DNA of 24,448 nt, taken from positions 1-24,448 of the forward strand of contig JBJXEH010000155.1 of the NCBI GenBank assembly GCA_046153995.1, given 5' to 3'. This DNA comes from SZUA-430 sp046153995. GTDB lineage: Bacteria; Pseudomonadota; Alphaproteobacteria; Micropepsales; Micropepsaceae. The translations under genes and the position numbers were made by a program. The notes below the pieces were generated by a model, which was given only the letters and a program-made list of their open reading frames with translations, searched no databases and was not told where the DNA came from. Within the stretch, counting starts at the first letter, position 1. Every line of letters begins with the position of its first letter. Shown here piece by piece: positions 1 through 6,942 of this stretch.

Positions 1-65
1 CGGCTGGCGCCGATCAGCGCGATGCTTTTCGGCGCGAAGAAGGACTTGAGATTGCGGACGGACAT
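1..65 (-). CDS. NDP-forming acyl-CoA synthetase (CoA-binding domain), 5' end only
   Basis: Only the first 21 codons are inside the window, read leftwards from an ATG at 65. They encode MSVRNLKSFFAPKSIALIG followed by AS. The pattern F-x-P-K-S-I-A-x-I-G-A-S is the opening of the CoA-binding Rossmann domain of ADP-forming acetyl/acyl-CoA synthetases, and the MSVRNL lead-in is typical of the long bacterial form in which this enzyme is fused to a GNAT acetyltransferase (Pat/PatZ type). The fusion is inferred, because the rest of the gene is outside the window. It is divergent from the hydrolase gene at 420, with about 350 bases between them. Confidence 0.7.
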   Translation of the reverse strand, partial: MSVRNLKSFFAPKSIALIGAS

Positions 66-419
66 TGGAAACCCTGAGCGGAAGGCGGGCGACTAACCAC
101 CAACGGGCCGCGAAGACAACTTGGTCGAACGATTGTTGGCACCTACCGCACTGCCGGAAGTGGCGGTTGCGATGCTCGCCAACAGTGCGCGAACGTGTGA
201 GACCGTTCACAGGTTGAGTTGTTTTGCACAGGAGCTTGTGAGCGGATCGCCTTGATACCTCTTGCGTTTTGTCCATTGCCTGTTGAGAAAGTGATTCTCA
301 AGCGTGACGTGCTCCTGTAGTGTTGGTTGTGTGAGAGCGCCGTTGCGATTGAGGGCAATTGCTTTCTCGCGCTGTAAGGGGGGAGCCATCGTCGCCATGC
401 TGTTCGGGGCAGCTCTAGT
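66..419. other. Divergent intergenic region, no gene seen
   Basis: These 354 bases separate the divergent acyl-CoA synthetase and hydrolase genes. I see no credible gene: open frames on the minus strand here are Arg-rich and run into the shadow of the hydrolase gene. The only distinct structure is a perfect 7-5-7 inverted repeat at 283-301, listed separately. Promoters for both neighbours presumably lie here, but I could not pick convincing -35/-10 pairs. Confidence 0.6.
283..301. repeat. Perfect 7-5-7 inverted repeat, possible operator
   Basis: The arms TTGAGAA and TTCTCAA flank the 5-base centre AGTGA. The site is AT-rich in a GC-rich setting and lies about 120 bases upstream of the hydrolase start and about 220 bases upstream of the divergent synthetase start. 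That position suits a dimeric repressor or activator. It loosely resembles Fur/Irr-type iron boxes but the spacing does not fit the standard consensus, so the regulator is not assigned. Confidence 0.35.
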
Positions 420-1346
420 ATGATGAATTGGCCGCGTACGTTTAGTCGCCGTCCCGCGTTGGCGCGGCGCCAGGCCGCGTTCGATCCGTCCGCATCGATC
501 GAAGATCTTCGCGAACACATCAAACAATTTTGGGCGGGGTTCGGGCCGGTGCAAACCGGTGTCGATGTTCAACCCGTTTTGATCAGCGCTATTCGCGGCG
601 AATGGGTCGTGCCGGAGTCTGCGACCGGACGGCGCGTCATTCTCTATTTCCATGGCGGCGGATTTATTGCCGGATCGCCGGAAAGCCATCGCCCGTTGAT
701 TTCGCGTTTGGCGCATGCGGCGAGCGCGCGGGCTTTGGTTCCGCAATACCGCTTGGCGCCGGAGTTTCCGTACCCGGCTGCGCTGCGCGATGCGGCGGAC
801 GCTTACCGTTGGCTGCTGACACAAGGAATCACGCCGGCGAACATCGTGTTTGCGGGTGACGGATCGGGCGGTGGCTTGGTGTTTGCCACGTTGCTTGCTT
901 TGCGCAATGCGGGGTTGCCGTTGCCTGCTGCTGCGCTGTGTTTCTCGCCATGGGCCGACATGACGTTGTCGGGGTGGTCTATGCTGAAGAACAAGGCCTC
1001 CGACGACGCGTTGAGCTGGGAGTTGCTGGCGACGTGCGCGCGGCACTATCTCAAGGGTGCCTCGCCTGCGGAGCCGTTTGCGTCACCGCATTACGGCGAC
1101 TTCCGCGGCATGCCGCCGATTATGATCCACGCGGGGAGCCTTGAAGTTCTGAAGGACGACGCGAGCCGGTTGGGCGAGCGTGCGGCGGCGGCGAACATCA
1201 ACGTGAATGTCGAGGTTTACGAGGGCATGCCGCACTTGTTCCAAGGGCTGCCCGAGCTTCCGGAATCGAAGGTCTCGTTGACGCGCGCTGCCTCCTTCAT
1301 CAAGGCGCGTACGCCGGACGTCGCGCTGCGCCGCGCGGCACAATAG
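420..1346 (+). CDS. HSL-family alpha/beta hydrolase with nucleophile Ser replaced by Gly
   Basis: The 308-residue protein has the hormone-sensitive-lipase (bacterial family IV) esterase layout. An oxyanion-hole motif HGGGF is at residues 78-82. The nucleophile elbow is at 146-152, the acid is in EVLKDD (242-247) and the catalytic His is in GMPHLFQ (H272). Family members normally read GDSAGG or GDSSGG at the elbow; here it is G-D-G-S-G-G-G, so the nucleophile position (148) is Gly and the next residue is Ser149. The rest of the catalytic frame is intact. The protein may be inactive, may use Ser149, or may have another role. No signal peptide is seen, so it is probably cytoplasmic. Its stop codon lies 3 bases from the convergent RAYT-like gene. 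The start is the first of two adjacent ATGs (420 or 423), with no strong ribosome binding site. Confidence 0.85.
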   Translation: MMNWPRTFSRRPALARRQAAFDPSASIEDLREHIKQFWAGFGPVQTGVDVQPVLISAIRGEWVVPESATGRRVILYFHGGGFIAGSPESHRPLISRLAHAASARALVPQYRLAPEFPYPAALRDAADAYRWLLTQGITPANIVFAGDGSGGGLVFATLLALRNAGLPLPAAALCFSPWADMTLSGWSMLKNKASDDALSWELLATCARHYLKGASPAEPFASPHYGDFRGMPPIMIHAGSLEVLKDDASRLGERAAAANINVNVEVYEGMPHLFQGLPELPESKVSLTRAASFIKARTPDVALRRAAQ

Positions 1347-1349
1347 ACT

Positions 1350-2027
1350 TCAGCGTTTCGGCTTTTTCTTAGCTTTGGGCTTTGGCCCCGGACGCTGACG
1401 CGCGAGCGTGCGGCCGAGCTTCTTCTCTAGCGACTTCACGAACGCGGGCGAGCCGAACGGGCGGCCCGTGTGTTCGCAGGCTGCGATAACCTTCAAGTCC
1501 GCGGGGGCCAGTGGCTTCGCCAGTTCCGCTTTCCAGGCGCTAGCGCTTTTGCCCAGAGCTTTGACGTCGACGAAGCCGTCGGCCTTGCCCTTCAAATGAA
1601 CGCCGGCGCTTGACCATTTCCAGCTGCCCGCTTTCGCAGCAGCGCGGCCGCGCACCGGCGCCTGTTCGACAAAGCGTGCGACCAGCGGCAGCGAAGCCTG
1701 ATCCATTGGGAACGACGAGAAGCGGCCGCGAAACAGGCCGCCGTCGCGCGAGCGGCGCTGGTTCATGGCGCGGGTGAAGCGGCGGTGGGCCTCACCCAAG
1801 GCTTGACGCAGTGCTTTCGGGCTTGGGGGTACAAGGATCAGGTGAACTTGCTTCGGCAACAAACAGTAGGCGAGCACGCCGACCTTTGCCGAGGCGCAAC
1901 CGTCCGCGACTAGCGCGAGGTAGTCCTTGTAGTCCTGATCGGACGCGAAAATCTTCTGCCCGGGATTGCCCCGTTGCAGTATGTGATGTGGGGCGCCCGG
2001 CGCCACCGCTCTTGCCAATCGGGCCAT
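1350..2027 (-). CDS. RAYT-like (Y1_Tnp) protein, catalytic residues lost
   Basis: The 225-residue protein matches REP-associated tyrosine transposases and IS200-like Y1 relatives along its full length. It opens with MARLARAVAPGAPHHILQRGN, continues through a GEAHRRFTRAMN segment, LFRGRFSSF, a WKWSSAGVHL segment and HTGRPFGSPAFV, and ends in a Lys/Arg-rich tail. Active members have a His-hydrophobic-His metal site (PNHVHL) and a catalytic Tyr in an RYVELNPVRA-type helix. Here these read PKQVHL (Q60-V61-H62) and RFVEQAPVRG (F119). No tyrosine occurs anywhere after residue 54, so Y1 nuclease chemistry is not possible, yet the frame is uninterrupted. A DNA- or REP-binding role is inferred. I chose the ATG at 2027 because homology starts there; an upstream in-frame extension to 2135 has no family similarity. 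Confidence 0.8.
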   Translation of the reverse strand: MARLARAVAPGAPHHILQRGNPGQKIFASDQDYKDYLALVADGCASAKVGVLAYCLLPKQVHLILVPPSPKALRQALGEAHRRFTRAMNQRRSRDGGLFRGRFSSFPMDQASLPLVARFVEQAPVRGRAAAKAGSWKWSSAGVHLKGKADGFVDVKALGKSASAWKAELAKPLAPADLKVIAACEHTGRPFGSPAFVKSLEKKLGRTLARQRPGPKPKAKKKPKR

Positions 2028-2153
2028 GGCGGCGAAACTAGGCGGAAGGGCGCGCCACGTCAACGAATCTGTGTCCCCGAAATGATGCGTTGCTTTGACC
2101 AAATTGGCAGTCTCGGGTGCACTATGCCTATGCAAACGTTTGGAGCGATAACG

Positions 2154-3701
2154 ATGCGACTTCTGCGTGCCCTAATTATTCTGTGTATCGTTACTGCGGT
2201 TCCTGCTTGCGCGTCTCAAACGACGCTGCCCGCGCAAGCCGTTGTGTCACCGGACGAGACCCAGATCACGCTCGTGTTGACCAGCGACGTCTACAAGATG
2301 GAGGCGGAGAGCGGCCGCGGCGGCATGGCGCGGATCGCGGCGGCTCTGAAAGCCGAAAAGGCCCGGCACCCCCATGTGCTGATCGTTCATGCCGGGGACA
2401 CGATTTCGCCGTCGCTGATGTCCGGCTTCGACAAGGGCGCGCACATCATCGACCTGTTCAACATGACGCCGCTCGACGTGTTCGTTCCCGGTAACCACGA
2501 GTTCGACTTTGGGCCGGACGTTTTCTTGAAGCGGATGGGCGAGACGAAAGCCTCTGTTCTGGCAGCCAATCTACGCAACGAGGCGGGGCAGCCAATCGCC
2601 GGAATCGCCGATTCAAAGATGTTCGCCTTTGGGCCGGTCAAGTTGGGCGTGATCGGGTTGACCGCGGACGATTCGGCAGTGTCTTCGAAGCCCGGCAAGC
2701 TGCAGTTTGCCGGGAGCATTGCCACGGCCGATCGCGAGGCGGCGCGCTTGCGCAAGGCGGGTGCCGATCTGATCGTCTTGGTGCCGCATTCCGGGCGCGC
2801 GTTGGACCATGAGCTTTATTCGTCCGGGATCGCCGAGGTGATCTTGTCCGGGCACGACCACGATCTCTATATGAACTTCAACGAGAAGATGGCGATGGTC
2901 GAAGCGGGCGAAGACGGCATGGTCGTCGTCGCGGTCGATCTCGCCGTGAAGGTTGAAGAACGCGACGGGAAGCGGCGCGTGCGATGGTGGCCGCGGTTCC
3001 GGTTCATCGACACCGCGGATGTAACGCCGGACGCGGCTGTCGAGGTCCGCGTCGCAGCCTACGCGAAGACGCTCGATGCCGAACTCGGCCAGCCTATCGG
3101 GACGACGGAAACGGAGCTCGATAGCCGCAACGCGACCGTGCGCGGCGGCGAGGCGGTGATCGGCAACCTGTTTGCGGATGCTATGCGCGAGACGACGAAA
3201 AGCGATGTCGTGTTGATCAACGGCGGCGGGTTTCGCGGGGGCAAGATCTATCCGGCCGGTACACAACTGACGCGTAAGGATGTGCTGACCGAGTTGCCAT
3301 TCTTGAACAAAGCCTATGTGCTTGAGCTCAGCGGGGCGCAGTTGAAGGACGCGTTGGAGCAAGGATTCGCCACGGCCGAGAACGAGGTTGGACGTTTCCC
3401 GCAAGTGTCGGGCATGAAAATCAAGGCAGATGTTACGCGTGCGGTTGGGCAGCGGGTTGTTGTGGTGACGGTCAACGGTGCGCCGCTCAAGCCGTCAGCG
3501 AAGTATCGTTTGGCGACCAACGACTATTTGGCCGGCGGCGGTGACGGATATGCGGCTCTTAAGAGCGCAAGGATTTTGAGCGGCGAAGCGGAGGCCGCAC
3601 TGGTGGCCAATGCCGTGATCGACTACATCCGTGCGAAGGGTAAGGTGGCGCCGGCTCTTGAAGGACGAATCATCGTCGGACGCGCGCGGCCGCCGGGTTA
3701 G
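2154..3701 (+). CDS. Secreted 5'-nucleotidase/UshA-like metallophosphoesterase
   Basis: The 515-residue protein has a secretion signal (residues 1-20; VPAC with Cys19 could be a lipobox, or ACA-SQ a signal peptidase I site). A calcineurin-like phosphoesterase domain spans about 37-265 and a C-terminal 5'-nucleotidase domain about 310-500. Metal-site residues are visible as D45, D82 (HAGDTISPS), N114-H115 (GNHEFDFG), H212 and H234-x-H236 (SGHDHD). The usual His after the first Asp (D-x-H) is Tyr47. The substrate-domain motifs NGGGFRGG (357-363) and DYLAGGGDGY (458-466) are present. It probably removes phosphate from nucleotides or related esters outside the cytoplasm. The start at 2154 is supported by GGAG eight bases upstream; longer frames begin without one. 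The ceramidase-family gene follows after 8 bases. Confidence 0.9.
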   Translation: MRLLRALIILCIVTAVPACASQTTLPAQAVVSPDETQITLVLTSDVYKMEAESGRGGMARIAAALKAEKARHPHVLIVHAGDTISPSLMSGFDKGAHIIDLFNMTPLDVFVPGNHEFDFGPDVFLKRMGETKASVLAANLRNEAGQPIAGIADSKMFAFGPVKLGVIGLTADDSAVSSKPGKLQFAGSIATADREAARLRKAGADLIVLVPHSGRALDHELYSSGIAEVILSGHDHDLYMNFNEKMAMVEAGEDGMVVVAVDLAVKVEERDGKRRVRWWPRFRFIDTADVTPDAAVEVRVAAYAKTLDAELGQPIGTTETELDSRNATVRGGEAVIGNLFADAMRETTKSDVVLINGGGFRGGKIYPAGTQLTRKDVLTELPFLNKAYVLELSGAQLKDALEQGFATAENEVGRFPQVSGMKIKADVTRAVGQRVVVVTVNGAPLKPSAKYRLATNDYLAGGGDGYAALKSARILSGEAEAALVANAVIDYIRAKGKVAPALEGRIIVGRARPPG

Positions 3702-3709
3702 GGGATCAC

Positions 3710-4393
3710 ATGGAACGGTTCGGGCCGACGTACTGCGAAACGCCGGAGACGATTACGGGCATGTTTCCCGTCGAGCCCGCGAATGCGATTTCGAGCGGCG
3801 TCATCGTGCTGTTTGGCTTGCTGGCGCTGTTTCAGGTGATGCGCCGGTCGCCGCGATCGATCGAGCTCTATGTGTTGTGCGCTTTGCTGATCACGAACGG
3901 CGTTGGCAGCATTCTGTGGCATGGGCTTCGGACGCGCTGGTCGCTGACGCTCGACTTTCTGCCTGCCGCGATCTTCGTGCTTGTGATGGCTATCGTCTGG
4001 GCGCGGCGAGTTGCGCCGTGGCAGCAAGTGGTATTGGCGTTCGGCGCGTTTTTAGCGGTGCTAATCGCACTCAGGTTCGTCGATTTGGGTTTGCCGATCC
4101 CCGGACGCATGGCGGCGAGCGCGATTGCGATCGTAGGGTTGGCGGTTTGGCTGATCGCAAAAAGCGCCGCGGTTTCGCGCGATGCGGCTATGCTTGGCGG
4201 AGCGGCGTTGATTTCAGCGTTGACTGCGCTGACGTTCCGTTCGGCCGATTCCTGGGCTTGCGAAACGTTTGGAACCGGATCGCATTTTCTGTGGCACGTG
4301 TTCTTATCGGCCGGCGCTTATCTGTCGCTGCTGACGATCATGAAGCTTCGTGAGATCGGGCCTCCGCCAAAACCTGTGGCGGCGCAAGCGTAG
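3710..4393 (+). CDS. Ceramidase-family (CREST) integral membrane hydrolase
   Basis: The 227-residue protein is predicted to have about seven membrane helices. Its motifs match the alkaline ceramidase family: CE at 9-10 and EPAN (22-25) near the N-terminus, then S67-x3-H71 (GSILWH), D82 (LDFLP) and H192-x3-H196 (GSHFLWH). In human ACER3 the zinc-site residues are S77, H81, D92, H217 and H221. The S-to-H (4), H-to-D (11) and H-to-H (4) spacings are identical here. It should be a zinc-dependent amide hydrolase in the inner membrane, acting on ceramide or a similar N-acyl lipid; the actual substrate is not known. It is co-transcribed with the upstream nucleotidase gene. Confidence 0.8.
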   Translation: MERFGPTYCETPETITGMFPVEPANAISSGVIVLFGLLALFQVMRRSPRSIELYVLCALLITNGVGSILWHGLRTRWSLTLDFLPAAIFVLVMAIVWARRVAPWQQVVLAFGAFLAVLIALRFVDLGLPIPGRMAASAIAIVGLAVWLIAKSAAVSRDAAMLGGAALISALTALTFRSADSWACETFGTGSHFLWHVFLSAGAYLSLLTIMKLREIGPPPKPVAAQA

Positions 4394-4484
4394 CTATCAG
4401 GTCTATACGGCGCGGAGGTCATTCGGATCATCGGCATCCGGCGGCTTGGTGCATTCGTCACGCTTTGCGCTTTGAATCGGGCAT

Positions 4485-4502
4485 GCTCACGGCCTCGTGA
4501 GC
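4485..4502. repeat. Perfect 7-bp hairpin upstream of fasciclin gene
   Basis: The arms GCTCACG and CGTGAGC enclose a 4-base loop (GCCT). It lies between the ceramidase-family gene and the fasciclin gene, within about 300 bases that hold no other gene. No T-run follows, so it is not a clear intrinsic terminator. It may be a weak terminator of the upstream operon, an operator, or part of a structured leader. Confidence 0.4.
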
Positions 4503-4690
4503 CGGTCAGGGCAACCCATCGCGCACGCCCTGCGTAGAAGAGGCCAACTGCGGCGAACGACGCGGCGCCCCCAAGAGGAGAGGCGCCCGCTTCGTTCGCA
4601 GCGGTTCCCGAAACACTCGGGTGCTTATCAATTCGGAAGGCATGGCGCTTTCCGGAAACCGGACAACCTTGTCTTCAGATGGAGAATTCA

Positions 4691-5242
4691 ATGTCATTCG
4701 CACGTAAAACCGCTCTTGCCGTTGCAGCAGCTGCGCTGCTCTCGGGCGCTGCGTTCGCCAACGTTATGGTTGGCGGTCAAGCCATGTTCCCGACGAAAAA
4801 CATCGTCGAGAATGCCGTGAACTCGGCCGATCACACCACGCTCGTCGCCGCTGTGAAGGCCGCGGGCCTTGTCGATACGCTGCAGAGCAAAGGGCCCTTC
4901 ACGGTGTTCGCGCCGGTGAACGCGGCGTTTGCCGCATTGCCGGCCGGTACGGTCGACACGCTGCTCAAGCCCGAGAACAAGGGCGCGCTGACGGGCGTTC
5001 TGACCTATCACGTGGTTGCGGGCCGTTTCACCTACAACGACATTCGCGGTGCGATTCAGAAGGGCCGCGGTAAGGCGACGCTTTCGACTGTCGCGGGTGG
5101 CACGCTCACTGCCGAAATGAACGGACCCGTGAACATCGTGGTCAAGGACGCGACGGGCGCGGCCGCGAACATCAGCGTTTATGACGTGATCCAGTCGAAC
5201 GGTGTCATCCACTCGATCGACCGCGTATTGATGCCGAAGTAA
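4691..5242 (+). CDS. Secreted fasciclin (FAS1) domain protein
   Basis: The 183-residue protein has a signal peptide (MSFARKTALAVAAAALLSG, cleavage predicted at AFA-NV near residue 24) and a single FAS1 domain. Fasciclin hallmarks are NAVNSADHTTLVAAVKAAG, then GPFTVFAPVNAAFAALP, then LTYHVVAGR, and finally SNGVIHSIDRVLMP at the C-terminus. FAS1 domains are small extracellular or periplasmic adhesion modules; no enzymatic role is expected. The start at 4691 is chosen because GGAGA lies 6-7 bases upstream, whereas the in-frame ATG at 4679 would precede that site. Two abutting hairpins follow, beginning inside the last codons. Confidence 0.92.
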   Translation: MSFARKTALAVAAAALLSGAAFANVMVGGQAMFPTKNIVENAVNSADHTTLVAAVKAAGLVDTLQSKGPFTVFAPVNAAFAALPAGTVDTLLKPENKGALTGVLTYHVVAGRFTYNDIRGAIQKGRGKATLSTVAGGTLTAEMNGPVNIVVKDATGAAANISVYDVIQSNGVIHSIDRVLMPK

Positions 5243-5258
5243 GGCCAGACTTCGGCAT
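5231..5258 (+). terminator. Hairpin spanning fasciclin stop codon
   Basis: A perfect 10-bp stem (ATGCCGAAGT paired with ACTTCGGCAT) has an 8-base loop that contains most of the TAA stop codon. It directly abuts a second hairpin at 5259-5292. No T-run follows on the plus strand. It may protect the 3' end of the fasciclin transcript or contribute to termination. Confidence 0.5.
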
Positions 5259-5292
5259 GCCGGAGGCGGGCTCTCTCTCCCCCGTCTCCGGC
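5259..5292. terminator. Second hairpin between convergent fasciclin and aldolase genes
   Basis: A 12-bp stem (GCCGGAGGCGGG with CCCGTCTCCGGC, one G-T pair) encloses a 10-base CT-rich loop. It sits between the convergent fasciclin and threonine aldolase stop codons and could terminate both transcripts. Neither side has a long T-tract: the plus strand continues CCCTTACTTTC. Confidence 0.6.
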
Positions 5293-5301
5293 CCCTTACT
5301 T

Positions 5302-6342
5302 TCAGCCCACTTTGCGCGCCGCCGCCAGAAACGCATCGACCTCTGATGGTGTCGTCGAAAAGGCGCACACGAGGCGTATCAGCGGACGCCCCTCCGTTGG
5401 CGGCTCCCACTCGTAGAATTTCGCGCCGGCGGATTCGAGCGCTTGCTGAGCCGCGATCGACGGCAGGCGCACAAAGAGTTCGTTTGCTTCGACCGGGTTT
5501 TCCAGCGCGATGTTCTTCAGGGGGCGAAGTCCTTCGGCCAGACGGGCCGCCATAGCGTTCGCGTGGCCTGCGAGTTTCAGCCAGAGGCCGCCGTCCAGCA
5601 TCGCTTCGATTTGGGCGGAGAGGTAGCGCATCTTCGAGAACAAATGCCCTGCCCGCTTGCGCCGGTACGCGATGTCGGCTGCGTGCGCGGGATCGAAGAA
5701 GATCACGGCTTCCGCCGCCATGGCGCCGTTTTTCGTGAAGCCGAAGGAGAGAACATCGACGCCGGCCTTCCATGTCGCTTCTGCGGCTGAGCATTTGAGG
5801 TGGGCGATTGCGTTCGCGAAACGGGCTCCGTCCATGTGCAGCGCGAGGCGTTCGGCCTTTGCGAAGTGGGAGAGCGCGGCCATTTCGGCTGGTGTGTAGC
5901 AAGTGCCGAGTTCGGTCGCTTGGGTGAGCGATATTGCAGATGGTTGCGTGTGATGCACGACGCCGCGCTGATGATGTGCGAGGGCTGCTCTTACGGCGTC
6001 CGGCGTGATCTTGCCGTGCGCACCTTTCAGAGGCACGAGCTTTGCGCCTTGGCTGTAGAATTCGGGTGCGCCGCATTCGTCCACGTGAATGTGTGCACCC
6101 TCGTGACAGAAGACGGTGCCGTGCGGCGGGGTCAGCGTCGCGAGCGAGAGTGCGTTGGCCGCCGTTCCTGTTGCGACAGGGAAGACCGCGACTTCTTTCT
6201 CAAACAGCGCTGAGAGTTTCGCTTTCAAGCGGTCTGTGACGTGATCATCGCCGTAGTTGCCTGCGGCACCGTCGTTGACACGCGCAAGGGCTGCCAAAAC
6301 TTCCGGCGCGGCGGGTGCGGTGTTGTCGCTTTTGAAGTTCAT
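5302..6342 (-). CDS. Low-specificity threonine aldolase-like PLP enzyme
   Basis: The 346-residue protein belongs to the beta-eliminating lyase/threonine aldolase group of fold-type I PLP enzymes. It starts with MNFKSDNTAPAAPEV and has GNYGDD, the glycine/threonine phosphate-binding turn TGTAAN (58-63), HMDGARFANA with the PLP-ring Asp171, and the Schiff-base lysine in SFGFTKNGAM (K204). It should cleave L-threonine or allo-threonine to glycine and acetaldehyde, or act on related beta-hydroxy amino acids; the exact substrate cannot be read from sequence. Homology supports the ATG at 6342 rather than the in-frame GTG at 6366. A perfect hairpin ends one base before this ATG. The gene is downstream of, and in the same direction as, the small membrane protein gene. 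Confidence 0.88.
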   Translation of the reverse strand: MNFKSDNTAPAAPEVLAALARVNDGAAGNYGDDHVTDRLKAKLSALFEKEVAVFPVATGTAANALSLATLTPPHGTVFCHEGAHIHVDECGAPEFYSQGAKLVPLKGAHGKITPDAVRAALAHHQRGVVHHTQPSAISLTQATELGTCYTPAEMAALSHFAKAERLALHMDGARFANAIAHLKCSAAEATWKAGVDVLSFGFTKNGAMAAEAVIFFDPAHAADIAYRRKRAGHLFSKMRYLSAQIEAMLDGGLWLKLAGHANAMAARLAEGLRPLKNIALENPVEANELFVRLPSIAAQQALESAGAKFYEWEPPTEGRPLIRLVCAFSTTPSEVDAFLAAARKVG

Positions 6343-6343
6343 A

Positions 6344-6367
6344 GGTGCCCCGTTTCTTCGGGGCACC
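6344..6367 (-). promoter_or_regulatory. Hairpin abutting the threonine aldolase start codon
   Basis: On the minus strand a perfect 9-bp stem (GGTGCCCCG paired with CGGGGCACC) with loop AAGAAA ends one base before the ATG at 6342. The only purine-rich sequence usable as a ribosome binding site lies in the loop and 3' arm. The fold would therefore hide the translation start. It could also be a weak terminator for the upstream membrane protein gene, but no T-run follows. Confidence 0.55.
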
Positions 6368-6397
6368 CTAGCCTTGGCCCGAGGGCGATTGAATGCG

Positions 6398-6643
6398 TTA
6401 TTGACGCGCGAGTTGGCGCTTCGACGATGAGGGGCGGAAGATCAGGTAGATCAAGCCGAAGACGAGCAGGAACGGCGCCGCCCAAACCAGCAACTGGATC
6501 GCGAGCCCCAGGATCGTGAACGCGAGGCCGATCGCAAGGCCGACGGCGGCGAAGCCGAGGCTGACCAACACCGCCAAGATCACGATCGGCGCTATCAGCA
6601 AGAAGACGAACAACGCGATCAACGCACCGATTAAGTCGCCCAT
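6398..6643 (-). CDS. Small membrane protein, function unknown
   Basis: The 81-residue protein consists almost entirely of two hydrophobic stretches (about residues 3-47 and 50-68), followed by a short basic tail RPSSSKRQLARQ. I do not recognise a family with a known function. The start at 6643 is chosen because GGGAGG lies about eight bases upstream on the minus strand; a longer frame from 6670 would begin inside or before that site. It is upstream of the threonine aldolase gene in the same direction, with a hairpin between them. The small size and lack of charged residues in the helices suggest a two- or three-pass inner-membrane protein. Confidence 0.7.
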   Translation of the reverse strand: MGDLIGALIALFVFLLIAPIVILAVLVSLGFAAVGLAIGLAFTILGLAIQLLVWAAPFLLVFGLIYLIFRPSSSKRQLARQ

Positions 6644-6689
6644 TTGTTTTGCCTCCCAATTGCCGCTCAACGCGGCTATTACAAGGTAA

Positions 6690-6710
6690 ATAGTACGAAC
6701 CTGTTACTAT
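6690..6710. promoter_or_regulatory. 6-9-6 inverted repeat upstream of the small membrane protein gene
   Basis: ATAGTA and TACTAT flank a 9-base centre. This AT-rich site lies about 50 bases upstream of the start at 6643, in the 299-base divergent region before the glycosyltransferase gene at 6943. Its position overlaps where the minus-strand promoter should be (TACTAT-like hexamers are present), so it could be an operator. The regulator is unknown. I saw nothing else distinct in the rest of this gap. Confidence 0.35.
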
Positions 6711-6942
6711 AGCAAGGGCTAAACTCTGCGGTTTCTTGAGTAGGGTCGGGAGCGGTTGCTTGTGGAACACAGCGCACGCCGGATCGCAGCCCAAGCCGTT
6801 CGTTCGACGGCACACTGCGATTCGCTCGCGTTAGGATCGCGCTCTAGTCTGGTGATTCGTCATGGGTTTTGCGTCTGCCGCTCGCGTTGCGCCGCTTCAA
6901 GTTGGTGGCTGGCCGCGCGTTGCCGTGGCAGAGACTGCGGCC

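Noticed and set aside
207..1046. A 279-codon minus-strand open frame opposite the hydrolase gene
   Set aside because: The composition is Arg/Gln-rich and low in hydrophobic residues, and it is antisense to a gene with clear catalytic-site motifs.
2095..2125. Possible sigma-70 promoter (TTGACC ... CACTAT) for the nucleotidase operon
   Set aside because: The spacing is 19 bases and the -10 is poor, so it is not distinguishable from chance.
1974..2153. Upstream extension of the nucleotidase gene
   Set aside because: It would overlap the RAYT-like gene and bury the signal peptide. GGAG lies correctly before the ATG at 2154.
4694..6076. A 460-codon open frame on the minus strand
   Set aside because: It is antisense to the fasciclin gene and out of frame with the threonine aldolase gene, is Arg-rich and matches no family. 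Both overlapped genes have clear domains.
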